DNA of 8,924 nucleotides from an uncultured Bacteroidia bacterium (GTDB lineage Bacteria > Bacteroidota > Bacteroidia > Bacteroidales > CAJPTX01). The DNA is taken from NCBI GenBank assembly GCA_938040915.1, contig CALHZE010000017.1, positions 1 to 8,924 on the forward strand, written 5' to 3'. The notes beneath the pieces are model-generated. The model saw only the letters and a list, made by a program, of their open reading frames with translations, was not told where the DNA came from and ran no database searches. The position numbers were made by a program, and so were the translations under genes. The first letter of the stretch is position 1. Each line of letters opens with the position of its first letter. Below are positions 1-6,237 of the stretch, piece after piece.

Positions 1-123
1 GGAGGATCGGGCAGGCGCGGCGTTGCCGCGAGTTGCGGGTGTAGCACGCTACACCCCTACAGGGGAATGAGGAGCTGTATTTGGTGCTAAGTTTGTACGG
101 ACGCCTATCGCGTGCGTCTGGCG
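1..123. other. Non-coding region downstream of the PBP gene with overlapping hairpins
   Basis: No convincing gene lies here. The main structure is an inverted repeat with a perfect 9-bp stem, 37-45 (GGGTGTAGC) pairing with 48-56 (GCTACACCC), and a 2-nt loop (in practice an 8-bp stem with a 4-nt loop). Two weaker stems share bases with it: 26-29 with 35-38, and 54-57 with 62-65, so the three cannot all form together. Neither strand shows a T run after the main stem, so this is not a standard intrinsic terminator, although it sits about 70 nt past the PBP stop and could be a 3'-end or processing structure. The stretch also contains one copy of a 21-bp dispersed repeat (95-115). Confidence 0.5.
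95..115 (+). repeat. 21-bp dispersed repeat, copy A
   Basis: The reverse complement of this stretch (beginning GCACGCGATAGGCGTC) matches 3101-3121 at 20 of 21 positions, the single difference being C versus T. The two copies are therefore inverted relative to each other. Copy A starts about 9 nt beyond the PBP stop codon; copy B lies upstream of the lipoprotein gene. Similarity stops abruptly on both sides. It may be a genome-wide intergenic repeat, but only two copies are visible here. Confidence 0.6.
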
Positions 124-2466
124 CTAAAAGAACTCATCCCCGTCTTCGTCGGCAGGAAGCCCCGCGTCGTCACAGTCAAACGACACGCCACGCAACGACT
201 CAGGCACACTCCACGTCGCCGAGGGCGAGATCCCCGACGTCGGATCTGCATAAGCCTTTTGAAGAAAAAGCCCCTGCACGGGAAGCGCCATCGCCGCCCC
301 TTGACCATAATACATCGTAGAGAAATGCACCGCAGGGTCATCAGCACCAACCCACGTCCCCATCACAATATTAGGGTGCACACACATAAACCAACCATCG
401 GCACTGTGCTGTGTCGTCCCCGTCTTGCCACCAAGAGGTCCGTCGAGCTTGTACACCGCACGCAAACGACGCCCCGACCCCTGATCTACGACACTCCGCA
501 AAAGCGAAAGCATCCGGTAGGCTGTCTCCTGACTAATAATCTCTCGCTTGTGGGGTGTGAAGGTCGCGAGCACGTTGCCACTCTTGTCCTCAATGCGCGA
601 GACGATGTAAGGCTCAACGTGGACGCCCCCCGAGGCAAATACGCCGTAACTTGCCACAAGTTCGTAGACGGAGATCACCGAAGTGCCGAGGAAGATAGAG
701 GGCACCTCATCGATGTGACTCCGGATGCCCATACGGCGCAGAAGCTCAGCCATCGCCTCTGGCGAGAACTGCTTGATGAGCCACGCCGAGATGTTGTTGA
801 CCGAATTGGCAAGTCCCCACTTGAGGGTAACCATCTCGCCGTCGAGGGGGGTGGGGTTAGAGTTCTTGGGTGACCAAATGGTGTCGGCAACCTCAAAGAC
901 TTGAGGGACGTTGGGGACTTTCATACAAGGCGAGTAGCCCTCCTGCATAGCTAGGGTGTAAAGAAAGGGCTTGATGGTCGAGCCTATCTGGCGTCGCCCA
1001 GAGTAGACTTGGTCATATTTGTAGTATTTGAAGTTAGTGCCCCCCACATACGCACGGACGCGCCCCGTGTTAGGCTCTTGTGCCATAAAGCCGACGCGGA
1101 GCTGCCGCTTGACATAGAGCATGGAGTCGCGCGGGGTCATGACCGTGTCGCGCTCGCCTCCCTTCCACGAAAAGAGGGTCATCTCTACGGGTGTGTCAAA
1201 GCTCTTTTCAATCTGTTCGTCGCTCGCGCCCGCCCGTTTCATGTTGCGGTAACGTTCGCTTTGGTGAATACCCGCACGCAGCACCGCCTCGCGCGCCTTA
1301 CGGTTGACGTCGTGCGAAAAAAGCCCTCGCTTCTTTTCTGCATCAAAGGCGGGTTGTAGGGTCTGCCCGACGTGTTGTGCCACGGCTTCCTCGGCATAGC
1401 GTTGAAGATTGACATTGATGGTGGTGTAGATCCGCAGACCGTCTCGATAGAGGTTGTAGAGTGAGCCGTCGGGCTTTTGGTTCTTTTGACACCATCCGTA
1501 GAGGGGGTTGTTGATCCATTCGAGCGAATCGTGTTGATACTGCTCGGGGAGGTAATACATTTTGGGTTGGGGGTAAGGGGCGGTCATAATCTGTCGGAGG
1601 TGTTCGCGCAGGTAGGTGGCTATCCCCGAGTTATGGTCTTGGACTTGGAAGTGAAGGGTGAGGGGCAGCGCCGAGAGGGAGTCATACTCGCGTTGTGAAA
1701 GCTTTTGGTATCTGAGCATCTGTTGCAAGACCACGTTGCGGCGCTCGAGGGAACGCTCAGGGTTTCTCACGGGGCTATACCACGTGGGACCCTTGACGAG
1801 CCCGACGAGGACGGCGGCTTCCTCGGTCTTAAGGGAGTCGGGGGTGGTGTTAAAGAAGGTGCGGGCTGCCATCTTAATCCCATACGCATTTGAGCCGAAG
1901 GGTACGGTGTTGAGATACATCGTGAGGATCTCGTCTTTGGTGTAGTTCCGCTCGAGCTTGATGGCGGTAATCCACTCCTTAAACTTGGTAATGGCGAGGC
2001 GTATCTTGGTCGCGATCTTAGACTCTGAGTAGGTGGAGTCGCGCGGAAAGAGGTTCTTGGCGAGCTGTTGGGTGAGGGTGCTTCCTCCGCCCGACTCGCC
2101 CTTTCCCATCATAACGGTCTTGAAAAGGACACGCATAAGTCCGCGCGCGTCAATCCCCGAGTGTTCATAAAAACGGATGTCTTCGGTGGCGACGAGGGCG
2201 TCGACAAGGGCTGGGGCGAGTTCGTTCCGTTCGACGAACGAGCGATTTTGGATGTAGAACGAACCGAGGAGCGACTGGTCGTCGGCGAGCACCTCGCTAG
2301 CCAAGTTGCTATTGGGGTTCTCAAGCTCCTCAAAGGTGGGCATTACGCCGAAAGAGCCTTGAGCGATAAGCACGAAAAGGGTCACGGTAAAGAGGACGAG
2401 CCCGAGGATGAGCCCCCAAAAGATGCGCCCAAATATGGGCGAGTAGCGTCGCTGATTGTCCCACAT
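124..2466 (-). CDS. mrcA: Class A penicillin-binding protein (PBP1A-type, bifunctional)
   Basis: This 780-residue protein is a bifunctional peptidoglycan synthase: a GT51 glycosyltransferase polymerises lipid II into glycan strands and a penicillin-sensitive transpeptidase cross-links them on the periplasmic side of the inner membrane. A short cytoplasmic tail leads into one membrane anchor (about 12-35). GT51 motifs follow: EDIRFYEHSG (95-104, catalytic Glu95), GGSTLTQQLAKNLF (127-140), and KDEILTMYLN (177-186). After a linker of about 150 residues, the transpeptidase shows STIK (496-499, nucleophile Ser496), SVN (555-557) and KTG (681-683). All key residues are present, and the length is normal for the family. 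The C-terminus is acidic (DEDGDEFF). The ATG at 2466 fits because it places the membrane anchor right after the start; only a weak purine stretch (AAGGAAG) precedes it. The symbol follows common usage for PBP1A; strict orthology with E. coli mrcA is not shown. Confidence 0.95.
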   Translation of the reverse strand: MWDNQRRYSPIFGRIFWGLILGLVLFTVTLFVLIAQGSFGVMPTFEELENPNSNLASEVLADDQSLLGSFYIQNRSFVERNELAPALVDALVATEDIRFYEHSGIDARGLMRVLFKTVMMGKGESGGGSTLTQQLAKNLFPRDSTYSESKIATKIRLAITKFKEWITAIKLERNYTKDEILTMYLNTVPFGSNAYGIKMAARTFFNTTPDSLKTEEAAVLVGLVKGPTWYSPVRNPERSLERRNVVLQQMLRYQKLSQREYDSLSALPLTLHFQVQDHNSGIATYLREHLRQIMTAPYPQPKMYYLPEQYQHDSLEWINNPLYGWCQKNQKPDGSLYNLYRDGLRIYTTINVNLQRYAEEAVAQHVGQTLQPAFDAEKKRGLFSHDVNRKAREAVLRAGIHQSERYRNMKRAGASDEQIEKSFDTPVEMTLFSWKGGERDTVMTPRDSMLYVKRQLRVGFMAQEPNTGRVRAYVGGTNFKYYKYDQVYSGRRQIGSTIKPFLYTLAMQEGYSPCMKVPNVPQVFEVADTIWSPKNSNPTPLDGEMVTLKWGLANSVNNISAWLIKQFSPEAMAELLRRMGIRSHIDEVPSIFLGTSVISVYELVASYGVFASGGVHVEPYIVSRIEDKSGNVLATFTPHKREIISQETAYRMLSLLRSVVDQGSGRRLRAVYKLDGPLGGKTGTTQHSADGWFMCVHPNIVMGTWVGADDPAVHFSTMYYGQGAAMALPVQGLFLQKAYADPTSGISPSATWSVPESLRGVSFDCDDAGLPADEDGDEFF

Positions 2467-2597
2467 CTTCCTTAGAATTTCGCCTCAAAATTAGCACAAT
2501 CGCGCGTCTTACTGGGGAAGGTGAGAGGGGGCAACGTGATGCGCGCGTTTTTAGCGTTGCGCACCCTTCCGTCTTACCCTCAGAGAGAGGGAGGGGG

Positions 2598-3020
2598 CTA
2601 ATTGTAGACCACGAGCACGTTGCCGTTAAGGTAGGTGTGGTAGGGGCGGAGCTGATAGTTGCCGTCAGTCGAGATCCCCGCGTTGAGGAGTTGATAGGTG
2701 ACCTCACAGTGGGGGCAATGTGCCTCGACGCCCGTGCGCTGGGTTGCCGTGATCTGGTCAAGGTGTCGGGGGCAAGTGACGTCATAAGCGGCGTAAGAGC
2801 CCAAGGGGACGAGCTGTTGGACGACATAGAGACCGTTGGCTTGCAGTCCGTAGTCGGGTATGGTCATCACCCCGCCGGGCACAGCGAGTTCGGCAAATTG
2901 GGGGAGCGCGAGCCCGATATGGAGGCGGAAACGGATATTCCACTCGTGCTTTTCCTCCTCTTTGTCGCAAGAGGAGAGAAGCGGTAGGAAGGCAATAAGG
3001 GTCAGAAAGAGATAACGCAT
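2598..3020 (-). CDS. Small lipoprotein with Rieske-like C-terminal domain
   Basis: A 140-residue predicted lipoprotein of unknown function. Residues 1-17 form a signal peptide ending in a lipobox (LLSSC, Cys18). The next residues, Asp-Lys-Glu-Glu-Glu, resemble the lipoprotein export signal of Bacteroidetes (for example CQKDDE in Capnocytophaga), which suggests display on the outer face of the outer membrane. The C-terminal half resembles a Rieske domain: CPRH at 83-86, CPHC at 102-105, then YQLLNAG, LRPY and a final GNVLVVYN strand. Canonical Rieske proteins have CxH and CxxH, so the ligand pattern here (CxxH-x15-CxxC) is altered; a 2Fe-2S cluster cannot be assumed and a structural or zinc site is possible. 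The fold assignment rests on motif spacing only. The gene lies 131 bp upstream of the PBP gene in the same direction and could be cotranscribed with it. No clear ribosome binding site is visible. Confidence 0.8.
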   Translation of the reverse strand: MRYLFLTLIAFLPLLSSCDKEEEKHEWNIRFRLHIGLALPQFAELAVPGGVMTIPDYGLQANGLYVVQQLVPLGSYAAYDVTCPRHLDQITATQRTGVEAHCPHCEVTYQLLNAGISTDGNYQLRPYHTYLNGNVLVVYN

Positions 3021-3279
3021 CGGTAGCTCGCTTTATGTTTGAAAGAAAAACGCTTGTAGAGAGGGTTGCGTATAAGTGTGTCAAAACTCTTTAAGGGGAG
3101 GCACGCGATAGGCGTCTGTACCCCCCCATCCGCGTAAGCCCCCCTCCCGCACGTCACACCCTTGGCATCTTTAGGAATTTCTAATTGCCGTTTCAAGACG
3201 AAGTCCTAACATCTATGTCTTGTAAATAAAGAGAATCGTATAAAACAGGGGCATTCTGGGGACTCTTTTGAGTAGTTTT
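3021..3279. other. Intergenic region upstream of the lipoprotein gene
   Basis: This is the leader or promoter side of the lipoprotein gene. It contains copy B of the 21-bp repeat (3101-3121), a run of seven C followed by C-rich sequence (3121-3150), and an A+T-rich section (about 3168-3245). The best promoter-like pair on the minus strand is TTGAAA (3196-3191), 17 nt, then TAAAGA (3173-3168), about 150 nt before the start codon; it is weak and fits neither the Bacteroidetes consensus (TTTG and TAnnTTTG) nor the E. coli one well. I see no convincing gene: the 64-codon minus-strand frame here begins with TTG and runs into the lipoprotein gene. Confidence 0.4.
3101..3121 (-). repeat. 21-bp dispersed repeat, copy B
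   Basis: Matches the reverse complement of 95-115 with one mismatch in 21. The two copies lie in opposite orientation about 3.0 kb apart and bracket the whole lipoprotein-PBP block. This copy is about 80 nt upstream of the lipoprotein start codon. Confidence 0.6.
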
Positions 3280-3411
3280 CTTAGGGAGGCGCTAGGACTC
3301 TCCTAGGGCTCCCCTAGGACTCCCCTAGGACTCTCCTAGGACTCTCCTAGGACTCTCCTAGGACTCTCCTAGGACTCTCCTAGGGCTCCCCTAGGACTCT
3401 CCTAGGACGCG
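3280..3411. repeat. 11-bp tandem repeat array built on CCTAGG
   Basis: Exact CCTAGG hexamers begin at 3302, 3313, 3324, 3335, 3346, 3357, 3368, 3379, 3390 and 3401: ten copies at a strict 11-bp period. Degenerate copies extend the phase on the left (GCTAGG at 3291, CTTAGG at 3280), and the unit starting at 3401 decays on the right. The usual unit is CCTAGGACTCT; two units (3302 and 3379) read CCTAGGGCTCC and one (3313) reads CCTAGGACTCC, while five consecutive units (3324-3378) are identical. Because 11 is not a multiple of 3 and CTAG carries TAG on both strands, all six reading frames contain stops, so the array is non-coding. It lies just beyond the terminator of the beta-barrel gene and about 260 nt upstream of the lipoprotein start. 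Its function is unknown. Confidence 0.95.
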
Positions 3412-3437
3412 CAAGGGACGCTGGCAAGGGAATTGAG

Positions 3438-3479
3438 GAAAACACAAAAATCAAGCCGCCCCCAGAAGGAGGCGACTTG
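3438..3479 (-). terminator. Intrinsic terminator of the beta-barrel protein gene
   Basis: On the minus strand a hairpin (CAAG-T-CGCC ... GGCG-G-CTTG, plus-strand arms 3452-3463 and 3468-3479, loop around AGAA) is followed by ATTTTTGTGTTTT (plus-strand A-rich stretch 3439-3451). The stem has a single mismatch between its CAAG/CTTG and CGCC/GGCG segments. It begins about 28 nt past the stop codon at 3508, as expected for a Rho-independent terminator, and separates this gene from the 11-bp array and the lipoprotein gene. Confidence 0.85.
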
Positions 3480-3507
3480 GTACTCAAAAAGAGCGCTGTA
3501 TGACTGA

Positions 3508-4980
3508 TTAGAACGGGATTAGGACAAGCCCCGTCTCGATGGGGAAGACCTCGGGGCCGCGTCCCTTTTCAAAGAGCCCCATGGGGTAAAAGTTGGCATA
3601 GAGGCGGACGCAACCGATGCCGAGGCGTAGGGTGGGTGCAAACGAGATGTCATTGAGATTGAAGGTATCGCTCGTATACGCTTCGCGGTTCTTGTCATAG
3701 AGTAACTTTGTGGAGGAGTGGAGGCGCACATTGAGTAGGACACCGGTAGAGATGTAGACGCGGCGGAATCCGTTGCCCTTGCTCTGCAACTCGAGGAGGA
3801 GGGGGGCAGTGAGCGCCCAGTTGAAGAAACGGCTGGAACGTACCTTGTGTCCGGCGTCTTGAAGGTCGGTGTTGAAGGAGATGCTGTGCTCGCCGGTAAC
3901 CATTGTGTTCTTGTTCTTGAAGCGATAGTTGTTGAAGTTGAAGCCGAGCCCCGTGAGGACACCGAAGTTGGAGCTCCAGAGGGGTACGCTATACTGGATG
4001 AAGTTGAGATTGAAGTTGAAGGAGGTACCGAGGTTCATCCGCAAGGGTTCTTGTTCGCCACTGAGGGCGAGGCTACCGGAGGGAGAGAGTAGCCAGTTGA
4101 AGCCGACCTCAAAGCCTGCCCAGTGTCCGCGGAAGTTGCGGTCTCGATAGGTCGTAACCGACTTGATGGCTTTGGCGATCTTGCGATAGTCTTCGTCGTC
4201 CCACTCATCATCGTCATCATCATCGTCATCATCATCGTCATCATCATCGTCGTCATCATCGTTGTCAGAGCTGCTCTTTTTTGTCTCGTTGTTGTTGACC
4301 GAGACTTTGACGTTCCCGTCAGAGAGTTTGTTAATGGTGATGGTTTTTACCGTCGTGGGCGTATCGGTGCTATTGACGGTGACTACGCGATAGTCTCCCG
4401 AGTCGGGCATAGAGAAAGTGTTCACCTGAGAAAGACGTCGTTTTGAGCGTTGGAATCGGAGGTCGGCGAGCCTGAGTTGTTTGTTCGCACGCTTGATCTG
4501 TTTCTCGGCACGCGCCATTTGTCGCTCGGCTTGTTGGTTTGCTCGTTCGAGTTGTTTATCGGCGCGTGAGAGGGCGACTCCGGCTCGTTCGAGCTCTTTG
4601 TCAGAGCGAGCGAGACACGAGGCAGAGTAGTCAGAGACGAGGTATGGGGGGAAGTCTACCTCTGGGGGGATTTGAAAAGCGGTGTCTGGGCGCTGTGAGC
4701 GGAACTTGAGGGTAAGGTAGTTGTCGTCGGTGAGGTTATAGGTCGCGATGTCGGCTGGGGCGATGTGTTGCGACTCGAGGTAATGGTCGAGGCGGTTGAA
4801 AGCCGCTTGGTATTCGGCATCAGAGATCTCTTGTGGCGTACGGTCGGGGTCGTCGCTCTTGCCGTTGTTGTCTAAGACAACGACGCGGTTGCTGGTGGCG
4901 AACCTTTGTGCGGAGGTATGGGTAGCGGTAAGGGTAACGAGCGCCACGAGGAGGAGGGATACAAGCCTATAGTGTTTCAT
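3508..4980 (-). CDS. Outer-membrane beta-barrel protein with coiled coil and poly-Asp run
   Basis: A 490-residue secreted protein of unknown function. Residues 1-24 form a signal peptide (hydrophobic VSLLLVALVTLTAT, likely cut after TSA). Residues about 125-183 form a highly basic coiled coil with heptad-like units such as ADKQLER, ANQQAER and ANKQLRL. A beta-rich linker (196-229) leads into 18 consecutive Asp (241-258). From about residue 285 (GHWAGFEVGFNWLL) to the end, alternating hydrophobic and aromatic strands and a terminal Phe (GLVLIPF) indicate a beta-barrel in the outer membrane, as in many Bacteroidales barrel proteins. The ATG at 4980 sits directly before the signal peptide. The gene is 138 bp past hemW, without a visible terminator between, and has its own terminator downstream. 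A TAACTTTC element (5034-5027, minus strand) is one base off the Bacteroidetes -7 consensus but lacks a matching -33 box. Envelope location is well supported; substrate or partner is not known. Confidence 0.88.
   Translation of the reverse strand: MKHYRLVSLLLVALVTLTATHTSAQRFATSNRVVVLDNNGKSDDPDRTPQEISDAEYQAAFNRLDHYLESQHIAPADIATYNLTDDNYLTLKFRSQRPDTAFQIPPEVDFPPYLVSDYSASCLARSDKELERAGVALSRADKQLERANQQAERQMARAEKQIKRANKQLRLADLRFQRSKRRLSQVNTFSMPDSGDYRVVTVNSTDTPTTVKTITINKLSDGNVKVSVNNNETKKSSSDNDDDDDDDDDDDDDDDDDDEWDDEDYRKIAKAIKSVTTYRDRNFRGHWAGFEVGFNWLLSPSGSLALSGEQEPLRMNLGTSFNFNLNFIQYSVPLWSSNFGVLTGLGFNFNNYRFKNKNTMVTGEHSISFNTDLQDAGHKVRSSRFFNWALTAPLLLELQSKGNGFRRVYISTGVLLNVRLHSSTKLLYDKNREAYTSDTFNLNDISFAPTLRLGIGCVRLYANFYPMGLFEKGRGPEVFPIETGLVLIPF
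4207..4260 (-). repeat. Aspartate-codon microsatellite
   Basis: Eighteen uninterrupted Asp codons, mostly ordered as a 12-bp unit of three GAT and one GAC on the minus strand, giving three full units plus flanking Asp codons. Length changes in steps of 3 or 12 bp would keep the frame of the beta-barrel gene and only alter the length of the acidic run. Such repeats are prone to strand slippage. Confidence 0.9.
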
Positions 4981-5118
4981 TGTTCTCTACTTTTAGGAGT
5001 TCGTGAGTAAGACGGAGGAGGGGGCGGAAAGTTACAGTTCCTACCCCGATACGCTTTTGTACGGTCGGGTGCTACGCGGGGTGGGGTGCGTCCGCCAAAC
5101 GGTCATTGCTCAAAACGC

Positions 5119-6237
5119 TCATACCAGCGCTCGGATCGTCTGGTCGGCAGTAAGGAAATGTGACGGGGGAATGCGCAAATGATCGGCGTCATGCACGAGC
5201 GTCCCCGCGGCTAGAAAGGGCGTGGCATCTGAAAGGAGGCGCGCGATGCGCTGCGCTCCGAAAGCAAGAGCACCTTCGCGCAAAGAGAGCCCCCAACGCG
5301 TGCGAAGACGCGTCATAAGCCACTCTTCCCAACGAATCTCTGTGGTCAGGAGCTCCGATTCTGGAAAAAGGGTACGTTCCTCTACCCCACGCGTATATGT
5401 GACAAGGTGTGAGGGATTCCACCAGCGTCGCCCCCCATCATACGAGTGTGCCCCCGCACCTAGCCCCAAGTAAGGTCGATCGTCCCAATAACCCATGTTG
5501 TGCCGCGAGTAGCCCTCGGGTTGGGCAAAGCTCGAGACCTCATAGTGGTCATAGCCCGCCTCACGCAACAGCGTGTCACAGAGGGCAAAATGGGCGACGC
5601 TCACCTCCTCGTCGACCTCGCGCAATTTACCCCGCGCCTGCATTTTACCAAAGGGGGTTGCTTCCTCGATAGAGAGGTGATAGGCCGAGAGGTGTTCTAT
5701 GCCTAAAAGAGCGTTTAGCGTGTCTTTTAAGACTGATAAGGACTGAGAGGGTAGCCCATATATCACATCCGCCGACATTCGCGTGAAATGAGCCCTTTCT
5801 GCGAATCGTAGCGTATCTACCGCTTGGCGTGCCGAATGCCCACGCCCGAGGAAGCGAAGAAGCGAGTCGTCAAGGGATTGGATGCCCACACTAAGACGGT
5901 TTACCCCCACCGCTCGGAGGTCGCGGAAATAGGCGATCGAAGCTTGCTCAGGGTTACACTCAAGAGTGACCTCACAGTCAGGGGTGAGGGTGTAGTGGCG
6001 CTCAATGGCGCGAAGGAGTGTAGCGACTTGCCCTGCGGTCAGGAGCGAGGGCGTCCCACCGCCCAAGTAGATGGAACAGAGAGCGCCCGCAAAGTATGGT
6101 TGGTAAAGCGCCAACTCGGCAATGAGAAGGTCAATATAAGCATCGGGGGCGGCGGAGGCGGGCGTAGAAAAGAAGTCGCAGTAAGGACACTTGCGGCGGC
6201 AGAAGGGGATGTGGAGGTAAAGGCTAAAGGCTGTCAT
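5119..6237 (-). CDS. hemW: HemW, radical SAM heme chaperone (often mislabelled HemN)
   Basis: HemW binds heme and a 4Fe-4S cluster and is thought to deliver heme to acceptor proteins; it is related to, but is not, the coproporphyrinogen III dehydrogenase HemN. Numbered from the ATG at 6237 (372 residues), the radical SAM motif CRRKCPYC has Cys13, Cys17 and Cys20, followed by Asp-Phe as in HemW rather than the extra Cys of HemN. Further family motifs are GGGTPS (59-64), ECNPE (93-97), SVGIQS (116-121) and RHNMGYWDDRPYLGLGAGAHS-like sequence (245-265), then a HemN_C-type domain. The usual family length is 370-400. The frame can also open at a TTG at 6258 (7 residues earlier), but the ATG places HIPFC at the normal distance from the N-terminus. 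It overlaps the end of rsgA by 14 nt, suggesting translational coupling. No terminator is visible after the stop. Confidence 0.93.
   Translation of the reverse strand: MTAFSLYLHIPFCRRKCPYCDFFSTPASAAPDAYIDLLIAELALYQPYFAGALCSIYLGGGTPSLLTAGQVATLLRAIERHYTLTPDCEVTLECNPEQASIAYFRDLRAVGVNRLSVGIQSLDDSLLRFLGRGHSARQAVDTLRFAERAHFTRMSADVIYGLPSQSLSVLKDTLNALLGIEHLSAYHLSIEEATPFGKMQARGKLREVDEEVSVAHFALCDTLLREAGYDHYEVSSFAQPEGYSRHNMGYWDDRPYLGLGAGAHSYDGGRRWWNPSHLVTYTRGVEERTLFPESELLTTEIRWEEWLMTRLRTRWGLSLREGALAFGAQRIARLLSDATPFLAAGTLVHDADHLRIPPSHFLTADQTIRALV

Noticed and set aside
112..873. Plus-strand frame of 253 codons
   Set aside because: It lies antisense to the well-supported transpeptidase domain of the PBP gene and shows no recognisable domain; its Arg/His-rich composition is typical of a shadow frame.
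2577..2591. Small hairpin (CCCTC, 5-nt loop, GAGGG) after the lipoprotein stop
   Set aside because: Only a 5-bp stem with no T run following on the minus strand; too weak to call a terminator.
3034..3041. TATGTTTG, a perfect plus-strand match to the Bacteroidetes -7 element
   Set aside because: No -33 box about 20 nt upstream and no plus-strand gene downstream; likely chance.
3002..3196. Minus-strand frame of 64 codons before the lipoprotein gene
   Set aside because: It starts with TTG, has no ribosome binding site, overlaps the lipoprotein start and contains the 21-bp dispersed repeat, so it is more likely intergenic sequence.
3280..3411. CRISPR array interpretation of the tandem repeats
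   Set aside because: Units are 11 bp, head to tail, with no spacers and no cas genes in the window.
5027..5034. TAACTTTC on the minus strand as promoter of the beta-barrel gene
   Set aside because: One base off the TAnnTTTG consensus and suitably placed 46 nt before the ATG, but no TTTG or TTG at the right distance upstream.
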